From the NCBI GenBank assembly GCA_973895155.1, contig OZ316898.1:124001-188000 (forward strand): DNA of 64,000 bases, read 5' to 3'. The position numbers and the translations under genes are program-made. Source of the stretch: Marsupella aquatica. Taxonomy: Eukaryota; Marchantiophyta. Below are positions 32,624 to 41,646 of the stretch, in pieces (position 1 is the first letter of the stretch; each line of letters opens with the position of its first letter). The notes beneath the pieces were generated by a model that ran no database searches, was not told where the DNA came from, and saw only the letters and a program-made list of their open reading frames with translations.

Positions 32624-34014
32624 TGTGGTATGGGTGTCCCTGCAATTTTTTCTGGAAACTTGTTTATTTTTAGCATATCACAAGATTTACTTACACTTTA
32701 GACACCTTCCGGCCAACATTTACTTGTTCTGGACACTTATAGAAATATTTGACATCTCCGGCTTTCCTGACGATTCCTAGTGTACTTTGCCCGACGCTGT
32801 GACCAGCGCCCGTTTCTTTTACTCAAGACGCTGCGGAAGTGTCCAACCTCCTCATGACGCTTTTGGCAGCGCCCGACCGCCACCAAGACTCTATGAGGAT
32901 TTCGACCGACGTTGTGGAAAGCGTCAGCTTCAACACACGACGCTGTGAGCAGCGTCCACCCTAGTATTGACGCTGTGAGCAGTGTGAGCAGCGTCCGTTG
33001 GTTTTACTTAAGACGCTTCTAGCAGCGTCCAGATTCTCCCGACGCTTCTAGCAGCGTCCGCTCAACACTTAGTTTTTGAAGTAGATTACTAGTAAAGTAG
33101 TATTCTACCACCCTTGTTGAAGTACTTATGCTGTGCTTCTCCCTTGTTTAGTTTTAAGCTTGGAAAGGCACGACTGTTCTTACCTCCTCCATTTTAGGAT
33201 TCCAGCACTTATAAGACAGAGTAGAATGCTCATTTGAAGTAGAGAGAAATAGAGTTAATACTGTATTCAGAATTGAGTCTTCTGAATAGTTTTCTCCTCC
33301 TTCCATTGTAACAAGGCATGCTGTGAGTGTTTTGTATGGAAGTAAAGCTATATTGATTGAAGTTAAGATTGAATTCAAGAGATTCCTGTGGTGATTGAAT
33401 TCAGTTGCAGATTTCTGAAACTCGTATTGAATTCACTGCTAGGCTTGCTTGCAGAGTCGGGATTCGCTAGCCAATTCAAGAATAGTTAATGATAAATGAG
33501 AAGTAAATTCTGATTCTCAGAGTAGTTAGTACTGTTGCTTTGATTCTGGAATATGGTTTAGAGTTTGACTGAATTGTGTATCGCTGATGTCAAACCATGT
33601 TGACGGCATTTTAAATCATATCATTCATTTGCAATCAGAAAGCTTCTGCTTCATCAGATTGAGAATTCCATTATCATTAACCTTTGTGTTTTGAAGAGTG
33701 AGATGGATGAATTATGAGATAGATTTCATGTCTATACTGAGCCCAAATCCTTTCTGAAGGAGTGGCAGTAGCAGCTTGTAGTCTCTAAATCCTTACTCAT
33801 TTCTTCTCTAATTCATAAATCAGAAGTTCAGTTACTTTGTTGTTTGTTTATTCGATTTTTTTTATTGAGAAGTGAAGTCAACATAGAGCTCAAGACTCTA
33901 AATCACTCGGAGTGATAAAAGTTATACAATTCATTCTGAAATCTGTTCTTAAAGGGATCGAAACCCTGGTTTTAGGTGAGAAGAGTCACTTTTGATACTT
34001 AGCACTATACGACA
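32624..34014 (+). repeat. P 5' LTR (1,391 bp)
   Basis: It carries eight short hairpin units of type GACGCTgtgagcAGCGTC at about 32793-33060. A TATA-like cttataagac near 33206-33215 could be the core promoter; that is weak. No ORF of note. Confidence 0.95.
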
Positions 34015-34020
34015 TCTTTT

Positions 34021-34038
34021 TGGCGCCGCTGCCGGGGA
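34021..34038 (+). promoter_or_regulatory. P primer-binding site (tRNA-Asp-like)
   Basis: TGGCGCCGCTGCCGGGGA, six bases after the 5' LTR. It matches the tRNA-Asp-type site known from Athila elements (usual form TGGCGCCGTTGCCGGGGA) with one difference. Confidence 0.88.
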
Positions 34039-35232
34039 ACGAATTTAAGATTGAATTGACGTACAGGCAGTGTATGCCAGAAGGAGCTAGACGGGAGAGG
34101 AATTCACGTTCTACTATAATTGTGAAGATGCGTCATCACTCCAGTTAAAAAGATGAAGAGCTTCCATTTCGAGGTGATGCCGTACTCTATCCAAAGCACC
34201 CCGGAAGCTCTCTTAAGAGTATTGGAAAAATTTGTGGTGCCAAACTTAAGAGAAGAAACCGCCCTCCCACCAGAAAAGGCCTCACAGAGAGGAGCTGTTG
34301 CTCGTCAAGTTGCTTTGGAGATAGTCGAAGACACCAAAGACACTTTGAGTGACAAGTGAAGTTATTCTAACGTTGCTCGGGACATATGATTTGTAAAATT
34401 GTCCAACCATCCTGGTTCGTGTGACCGATGCCACCTATCCGATCTTTGGGAACATTAAGAATTAGGAATTTGAGGAATCGTTATGTTAATTCTTGGGTTC
34501 TGAGCCTGAGAGGGAGGAATGGCATACATTGGTTAACTATCACCTGGTGGGAAGATGAAAGTTTGCATTTAGTAATATTAAGGCTGAATGGTAGGATCAC
34601 ACAGGAGAGATATTTAGTCATTTCCATTCGGGAGTTAGCGGAAAGAATCATGCACCAGGAATTGCGTAGAAGATTAGGAAGGAGTTAGACGTCTGATTAG
34701 TAGGATGGCCTAGTGTAGCGTACCATGTGGTAAAGAAATTTCAGGGTGAAGGAAGTCGGAGATTATGGGGAACGCCCGGTTCCAGTAATCGCCACCGTAA
34801 AGGAGATAAGGAAGGACGCCGCGAAGAGCGTCCAATGCGATTCGTCCCAGAAGATTCCGCAAGTCAGGACGCTTCGAGTAGCGTCCGATCCCAGTGGACG
34901 CTGTGAGCAGCGTCCGGTGGAATCTGTGACGAACCAACGTGCGCGACGCTTCTGGTGTGCCTTTCCGCGTCTCAACCTGAAGGACGCACCAGAGAAAACG
35001 AGGTTTTAGAATCTCGGCTGGTCACTGAAGGGAAGTATTAGCTACGGGATAGCAAGGGGGAGGAATCATGCAAGGGATGTTGAACGACGCTACGGGAAGT
35101 CACTTTGAGGAAGCAGGTTCATATCTCCCGGAGTGGGGTGATAACGTCGCACCTAAATGGTGACTCCTTGCATAAAGACTCCTGAGGAGCGGGTCTGGTG
35201 TCTCAAAATCACCCGTGCTTGGAGAATGAGGG
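34039..35232 (+). other. P 5' leader
   Basis: 1.2 kb between PBS and gag. It has hairpin units at about 34815-34834, 34869-34888 and 34899-34918 (ggacgctgtgagcagcgtcc). A 68-codon ATG frame at 34153-34359 and others are too short to support. Probably untranslated RNA with packaging or dimerisation structure; that is inference. Confidence 0.6.
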
Positions 35233-38200
35233 ATGTCTGAGGGAGATCCACCAAATAAAAGAAAACCTACCAAGACCTCCAGTAATTCGGATGCTGCAAA
35301 ATTAGTAGTGACCCCTCGCACATTGTTACCCGAATTCCAGTCACCAGGAGCACCTGCACCGGGTAGTGTGTGGAAACAAGTGGGATCTATTCAAGAGGCA
35401 AGTGGCTCTTTGGAAAGGCCCACGTCGACCCGACCCCTGTTTGTAAATCTTCGTTCAGGTCCAAAACTTATTGGTTCTCAAAAGACCAAGCTCCGCCAGC
35501 AGACAGTACGTTCGGTGAACCAAATTGACTCTGGTGTGGATAGTACCACTGAGAGGGCCTTATCTCATACCGAAGGAAGAAATTTGGGTTTGCCCGAGAA
35601 TACAGTTGCAGAATCGCTGGCCCAAGATAATTCTGTCGATCTTTCACAATTGGATAATCCAGAACCACTGAGTGAAGCCGGTGGTTCGTCTTCTAGTGAG
35701 ACAAGCAGCAGTTCAGGCTTGGGCAGCCCAAACCCATTTGCTACCCGATCAGCTCTTCCTTTCGTTACCCTCCTAGCTCCAACCACGATGGCTCGAAATA
35801 ATGTGAGGTACGACCGGTTCTTCGGTACTTCCAAGGAGGATGCAGAGGTGTATTTGAAAGAATTTGAAGCTGCAGCTGCATCCAATGGACAGAGTCAAGA
35901 TGCTGAAAAAGCCAATCTGTTTGGTGGTCTAATGAAAAAGGGTGCTCAGAAATGGTATGACCGTTTTCCGGACAAGCAGGATTGGGGGAAATTGAAGGCT
36001 GCTTTCTTGGCCAAATATAAAGAAGAAGGAGCAGCTGCGAGTGCCTTTGCCCGAATCTCACATCTGCACATGAAGAAACATGGGTCTGTGAGGAAATATG
36101 CCGACAAATTATTGGATTTGGTAGATCAATATAATCCAGCTACCTCGAAATCTACTATCAAGGACTGGTTTATTAACGGTTTACCCTCCAGGATTGCTCG
36201 TTACGTGAGACGAGAAGGTGGCACCACTTTGGAAGAAGTACAAGAGGCAGCCCAGAAGTACGTAGACTCGGAGATTTCAGAGAGAAAACGAGTTAAGAAG
36301 GGCCTGAAGAAAGACAAAAGAAAGAAGAAGAAAACGTCCAGGTCTAAATCTGACTCGGAGACGGAATCAAGTGAAAGTAGCACTAGTGAGGAGGACGAGA
36401 GTACAAATTCGAGCACTAGTGATAGTTCAAGCTCAAGTTCCGACTCAGAATCCGTTGCTCCTAAAAAGAAGAAATCCTCTGTAAAAGGGAATAATAAAGT
36501 TCCCAACCAGAAGAAGATGGATCGCATGATGGAAGAACTCTCTGGCCAATTGTCCAAGTTGAATGTCAATATCGCCGCGGTAAAACCAGTACGAAGGTTG
36601 CCTGCTCCCATGAGAATGAACGTATGGTGCACCCGATGCAGTCAGCAGGGCCATTACCCGAACGAGTGCCCCACATTACGAACCCCGGTGAATTATGTAG
36701 ATGGTCAAGAAAAGGCTGAGGAGTATGAGTACGATCCCGCGTATACCGTCCAAACAGCACCCCCTGGACAGTATTTCCCACCACCTCCTGCTTCCAGACC
36801 GACTTGGGGACCACCTAAGCCCACTTTCAATAAACCAACGTCAAGACCACCCATGGGACCCCCGGGAGGATACCCACCACGAGGAATGCCGCGTCAAAAA
36901 GGGGCTTGTTGGAATTGTGGCCAACCTGATCATTATTCACCCCAGTGCCCTTATCCCAAACAGGAGGTGGGGTATACACCTGTCTGTGGGAACTGTGGAA
37001 AAGAAGGACACTTACCGGTGGAATGCCCGAATCCGGCTAAGCCTAGGCTGATGGTTCGATTTGCTCAAGAGCCAGTTAAAGAAGCAAGTCGACCTGAAGC
37101 CAAGATTCGGATGGTTTATTCTGAAGAGATGGAGCAATGCAGCTTCATTCAACATATGGATGTAAATCGGGTGGAATTAAAGCCAGATTCACTTTTTCAT
37201 CAACCAGTATCCGGGGTGGTGCCTGATGTCTTGGTAAGTCATTTAGTGAAACCTGAAGTAGTTGGTATGCCGAATGATCGAGTTCAGAATCGGGATAAAG
37301 TTCTGACTAATATTTACGCAACTACTCGTTCGAAGAAAAAGGAGACCAAGAAGCACGAGCATCAGAAGGTCGCGAAAGCTCCCAAGGATGAAGGGCGCAA
37401 GCCATGTAAGGAAGGCCTCGACAAAGAAGACGACCCTGCTTATGACCGATATGACCCAAAATACTTCTTGCCCGACATCTCTTTGGAAGTGAAAGACCAT
37501 CTGGAAGAGCTAGTTAAGGAGCAAGTGCAATCTCCTAACCCACCAGTAGTAGTCAAAGCTAAAGAGCCACTGAAAAATCCAGGTTATGATATTGTTGAAG
37601 ATGTCAAGAATCATCCTGCACATATCACCATTGGGGAATTATTACAGGACAATCCGGTTTATAGGCGACAGCTGAGGAGCCTCCTTGCAGGAAAACGGAG
37701 GAAGAAGAAGTTACCTTCTGTGGATGTGCTACGAACAGAGTGGGAGGACAAAGGACCGATGGAAATTGAGGTTCAAATCCAGGGGTGTGTCATGCGGAGA
37801 GTTCCTGTGGATGGAGGAGCCAGCGTTAATCTGATTACACAGTCAGCAGCATTTAATTTGGGTTTCACTAAGTTTGAGCCCACTCCCAAGATTTTGCGCA
37901 TGGCGGATCAGTCTCGTGTGGTACCCATAGGGAAGCTGACCAAAGTAGAAACTTTGATTGCTGGTGTCCCTTTTCTGTTGGATTATGTGGTTATTAATCC
38001 GGAAATACCATCCAGCTTTCCTGTTTTGTTAGGCCGACCATGGTTGTATAAGGCTCAAGTTCAGGTTAATTGGCAATCTCAAGAGCTTTCATTTGGGAAG
38101 CCTAAGGTGACTGTTAGTTGGGTTCCGGAACCACATTTTGGAGAAACACAAACAGATGATGGGTACACCTCGGATTTTTCGACCTCTTCGCTAGTCCTGC

Positions 38201-38286
38201 AGCCATTGGAATTTGAACTGGAGGAAGTTCGTTACTTGGAAGTTTATCTGTCTGATGCTCCCATAAAACCAACTAGGCCCTCCTGA
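35233..38286 (+). CDS. gag: P gag-protease
   Basis: 1,017 codons from ATG 35233. A Ser/Pro-rich N-terminus leads to the gag core at about residues 190-335 (GAQKWYDRF, WFINGLPS), then a Lys/Ser/Glu low-complexity stretch. Three CCHC knuckles follow at about 465, 558 and 585 (WCTRCSQQGHYPNEC, CWNCGQPDHYSPQC, CGNCGKEGHLPVEC). Then comes the retropepsin at about 855-960 with VDGGASVNLI and LLGRPWLYK. It ends at TGA 38284-38286, followed by CAA TTA. The pol frame continues without shift, so the stop is either read through or a recent CGA-to-TGA change. Length and order match G1 and E. Confidence 0.93.
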   Translation: MSEGDPPNKRKPTKTSSNSDAAKLVVTPRTLLPEFQSPGAPAPGSVWKQVGSIQEASGSLERPTSTRPLFVNLRSGPKLIGSQKTKLRQQTVRSVNQIDSGVDSTTERALSHTEGRNLGLPENTVAESLAQDNSVDLSQLDNPEPLSEAGGSSSSETSSSSGLGSPNPFATRSALPFVTLLAPTTMARNNVRYDRFFGTSKEDAEVYLKEFEAAAASNGQSQDAEKANLFGGLMKKGAQKWYDRFPDKQDWGKLKAAFLAKYKEEGAAASAFARISHLHMKKHGSVRKYADKLLDLVDQYNPATSKSTIKDWFINGLPSRIARYVRREGGTTLEEVQEAAQKYVDSEISERKRVKKGLKKDKRKKKKTSRSKSDSETESSESSTSEEDESTNSSTSDSSSSSSDSESVAPKKKKSSVKGNNKVPNQKKMDRMMEELSGQLSKLNVNIAAVKPVRRLPAPMRMNVWCTRCSQQGHYPNECPTLRTPVNYVDGQEKAEEYEYDPAYTVQTAPPGQYFPPPPASRPTWGPPKPTFNKPTSRPPMGPPGGYPPRGMPRQKGACWNCGQPDHYSPQCPYPKQEVGYTPVCGNCGKEGHLPVECPNPAKPRLMVRFAQEPVKEASRPEAKIRMVYSEEMEQCSFIQHMDVNRVELKPDSLFHQPVSGVVPDVLVSHLVKPEVVGMPNDRVQNRDKVLTNIYATTRSKKKETKKHEHQKVAKAPKDEGRKPCKEGLDKEDDPAYDRYDPKYFLPDISLEVKDHLEELVKEQVQSPNPPVVVKAKEPLKNPGYDIVEDVKNHPAHITIGELLQDNPVYRRQLRSLLAGKRRKKKLPSVDVLRTEWEDKGPMEIEVQIQGCVMRRVPVDGGASVNLITQSAAFNLGFTKFEPTPKILRMADQSRVVPIGKLTKVETLIAGVPFLLDYVVINPEIPSSFPVLLGRPWLYKAQVQVNWQSQELSFGKPKVTVSWVPEPHFGETQTDDGYTSDFSTSSLVLQPLEFELEEVRYLEVYLSDAPIKPTRPS

Positions 38287-41259
38287 CAATTAACTTCATC
38301 ATCGGAAGTGGGCCCAGCAGCAGACGAACCTCCTAATACTGAGGCTAATAGGGATTTACACCATGATATGGGAGTGTCAGCTACCCTTGAGCCATTTGCA
38401 CCAGAAGTATCCAAACTTGGACTTCAGCCGGCAAACCTCACGGATGGAATTGTGGATCCAAAAGCTTGTCAGAAAATCGAAATTGAGCCAGGCAAGTTTT
38501 TGAATATTGGTAAGCATATCGAAGGAGAGCTACGGGAACAGTATATCAGTTTATTAACCCAGTATAAAGATGTCTTTGCCTGGAGTCATTCTGATTTAAA
38601 AGGTATCCATCCACATTTGGGCGAACATCGTATTGACCTTATGGAAGGAGCAGTACCTGTCCGACAGAGACAGTACCGTTTGAATCCCAAATATTCCATC
38701 CTGGTTAAAGACGAGTTGGACAAGCTCACGACTGCTGGATTTATCTACCCGGTCTTGAGTAGTGAATGGGTCTCACCAATTGTCATTGTCCCCAAAAAGC
38801 CGGGACCCGATGGTAAAACGAAAATTCGCGTTTGTCAAGACTTCCGGAAGTTGAATGCTGCCACTCGGAAAGATCATTATCCTTTGCCATTTATTGATCT
38901 GGTACTTGATTCAGTGGCCTTGCATGAGTTATACAGTTTTTTAGATGGGTACTCTGGTTATAACCAGGTGTCCATTCGGAAGGAGGATCGCGACAAGACT
39001 ACGTTCACCACCGACTGGGGTACATATGCATTTACCATGATGCCTTTTGGGCTGTGTAATGCCCCGGGTACTTTTCAGCGCATTATGATGATTATTTTTC
39101 AAGAATATTTGCGGCATTTCATGGAGATTTTTATTGACGACTTTTGTGTTTACGGGTCAGCGGCTGAACACCTCGTCCATTTGGAGAAGACATTTCAGAA
39201 GTGTAGAGAGGCTCAGTTGTGTCTTCATCCAGAAAAGTGCTTTATTGGTATGAAGGAGGGAATTTTGTTAGGCCATGTTATTTCACAACGCGGCATTGAG
39301 GTTGATACAGAGAAGGTTAGAGTAATTATGGAGTTGCAACCACCGACCGATTTAAAGCAGCTTCGTGCTTTTCTGGGACATGTGGGGTATTATCGTCGGT
39401 TCATTTATAAACATGCTAATATTGCCTTACCCTTAACCCAACTGTTAAAAAGTGATGTGGAATATACATGGAATGAGGAGCGGCAGCAAGCATTCCAGTT
39501 GCTCAAGGATCGGTTAATCTCTGCACCTATTTTGTCACCCCCAGATTGGACTAAGAAGTTTCATGTCTTCATTGACTCTTCTGCGTTCTGCATTGGAGCT
39601 AATCTCAGTCAGAAGGATGTGGAAAACCGTGACCATCCAATTTACTATGCCAGCCGCCAAATGAGTGCAGCCGAGAAAAACTACTCCGTCACTGAACGGG
39701 AAGCTTTGGCCATCGTCTTTGCGTGTAAGAAATTTCGTCACTATTTGTTGGGGTATCAGGTTACTTTTCACACTGATCATAATTCCTTAAAATATTTGGT
39801 TAACCAAGTGGATCTCTCAGGATGAGTAGCCCGCTGGGTTTTACTACTCCAAGAATTTGATTATGAAGTTCATGTCCGACCTGGCAAACATCATGAGAAT
39901 GCAGACTTCCTATCTCGGTTACCTGGTCCGGAGAATCAGCATAATCTCTCCGATGAATTTCCTGACGAGCATTTGTGGCACATTGAAGGGGAGTCTTCTC
40001 GATATTTTAATATTGTGCACATGCTGCTTCATGGAACGTTCCCTGAAGGCTTTAATGCGGAAGAACGAGCTGTCTTTGCTCATAAGGTGGGTCCCTATAC
40101 CATTATTCGGGGCACTTTGTTTAAACAAGGTCCTGATCAACAATTACGACGTTGTCTAGAGGATAGGGAACTTCCCCAAGTAATTGAAGCTTTACATTCA
40201 GGAGAAACCGGTGGGCATTATGCTGTGAATACCACAGTTAAGAAAATTTTGGATGCTGGATACTGGTGGCCTACTATGCATCGAGATACTTACAATTTTA
40301 TTAAGACCTGTGATCCCTGTCAAAGGATCGGGAAGCCCACTGCTAGTTCCAAATGGCCTCTTACGCCTATCCTTCCGTTGGCACCATTTGAGAAATGGGG
40401 GATTGATTTTATTGGCCCAATTTCTCCAGCAGCTCGGAAAAGCCGAAGCAAATATATTATTCTGGCCACTGATTATGCCACCAAATGGGTAGAGGCGAAA
40501 GCTACTCGCAAGAATGATGCTATAACCGCAGCTGCATTTCTCTTTGAGCACATTATCACCCGGTTTGGTTGTCCTTTGGAGTTGGTAAGCGATAGGGGTT
40601 TGCATTTTCTTAACTCAACTATTGAGTTAATCACTGACCTTTATCTTATCAAGCATCGCAAAACTACTCCTTACAACCCCCGAGCTAATGGCTTAACCGA
40701 GAGAGCTAATGGCATTATGGGCAAGATTCTGAATAAAATGGTAGAATCTCACAAGACAGATTGGGATGTGAAGCTCCATTCTGCATTATGGGCTTACCGC
40801 ACCGCTGAGAAGATTACAACTCTTCACACCCCCTTCTATCTGACCTATGGCCTGAATAGTATTATTCCAATAGAATTTTCGTTACCAACGGAACGTATCT
40901 TGGTACCACACCGACTCTCTCCTTCAGATAGTCTCTCACATCGGTTTTCCAATATTGTTAAATTAGAAGAAGTTAGACTTTTAGCATTAGACCATACAGT
41001 CACCATTCAGAACCAGCGTAAACTTGCTTATGATAAGAAGCTGCGCGTAGTGCAGTTAGATGTTGGTGATTTAGCATTAGTCTTTGATTCTCGTTATATG
41101 CTATTTCCTGGGAAACTTCATACTCATTGGATTGGTCCTTACCGAGTTACACACATCTGGGATAATGGTTCAGTTTCATTGACTACCTTAGATGGTCACC
41201 CACTTAACACTAGAATCAATGGGTTTAGGATTAAACGGTACTATGAGTCTTCCATTTAG
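38287..41259 (+). CDS. pol: P pol: RT, RNase H, integrase (one internal TGA)
   Basis: Same frame as gag-protease. RT (VFAWSHSDLKG, WVSPIVIVPKK, FIDDFCVYG) is followed by RNase H (FIDSSAFCIG, TEREALA, HTDHNSLKY), broken by TGA at 39823-39825 where relatives have Arg (G-R-V/I-A-R-W), so CGA became TGA. The frame resumes through the integrase zinc finger (HSGETGGHYA...CDPCQRIG), the DDE core (GIDFIGP, VSDRGLHFLN, LTERANG) and the GPF/Y block HWIGPYRV, ending at TAG. No chromodomain. Nearly intact and clearly recent. Confidence 0.92.
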
Positions 41260-41281
41260 AATTCCACCTGGGACAGGTTGC

Positions 41282-41298
41282 AATTTAAGTGGAGGGCG
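41282..41298 (+). promoter_or_regulatory. P internal polypurine-tract copy
   Basis: aatttaagtggagggcg, directly after pol. It matches the terminal PPT at 44768-44786 (aatttaagtggagggcta) over 15 bases, and the preceding gggaca is also shared. It could act as a second plus-strand primer or be a scar of the event that added ORF3-ORF4. Confidence 0.7.
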
Positions 41299-41646
41299 GT
41301 AGTTATACTTAGTTAGAATTAGTGACCCTCCCTAGTAAGTATTCGGCATATTTTTATTTTTTATTTTTTTTAGTTACTTTCAGTTTTTACATTGGACGCT
41401 GTGAAAAGCGTCCATTGTAACTCGACGCTGGGGAAGCGTCCACTTAGTTTACAAAGGACGTTGTGCAGAGGTCCGCTTTTGTATTAGTTCAGTTGCATGA
41501 GACGCTGTGAGCCGATGACTAGGCATCTTGTACAATGGCGGATTGCGACAGCTCAACGGGACGCTGAGGAGTAAGCAGTCGCGCTTCGCCCTAGTTCACT
41601 ATGGAACACGATTCTCACTGAGCTTACGGAGCTAATAAGTCATGCG
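41299..41646 (+). other. P inter-ORF spacer with hairpins
   Basis: Between the internal PPT copy and ORF3. Contains hairpin units near 41395-41414 and 41423-41441 and several degenerate ones to 41580. No ORF. Confidence 0.6.

Noticed and set aside
32793-33060. Regular short repeats as a CRISPR array
   Set aside because: Units are palindromic with irregular spacing, no unique equal-length spacers and no cas genes, in a plant retrotransposon LTR.
33154-33378. 74-codon minus-strand ORF, identical at 45317-45541
   Set aside because: It is duplicated only because both LTRs of P are nearly identical, and is antisense to the LTR with no recognisable features.
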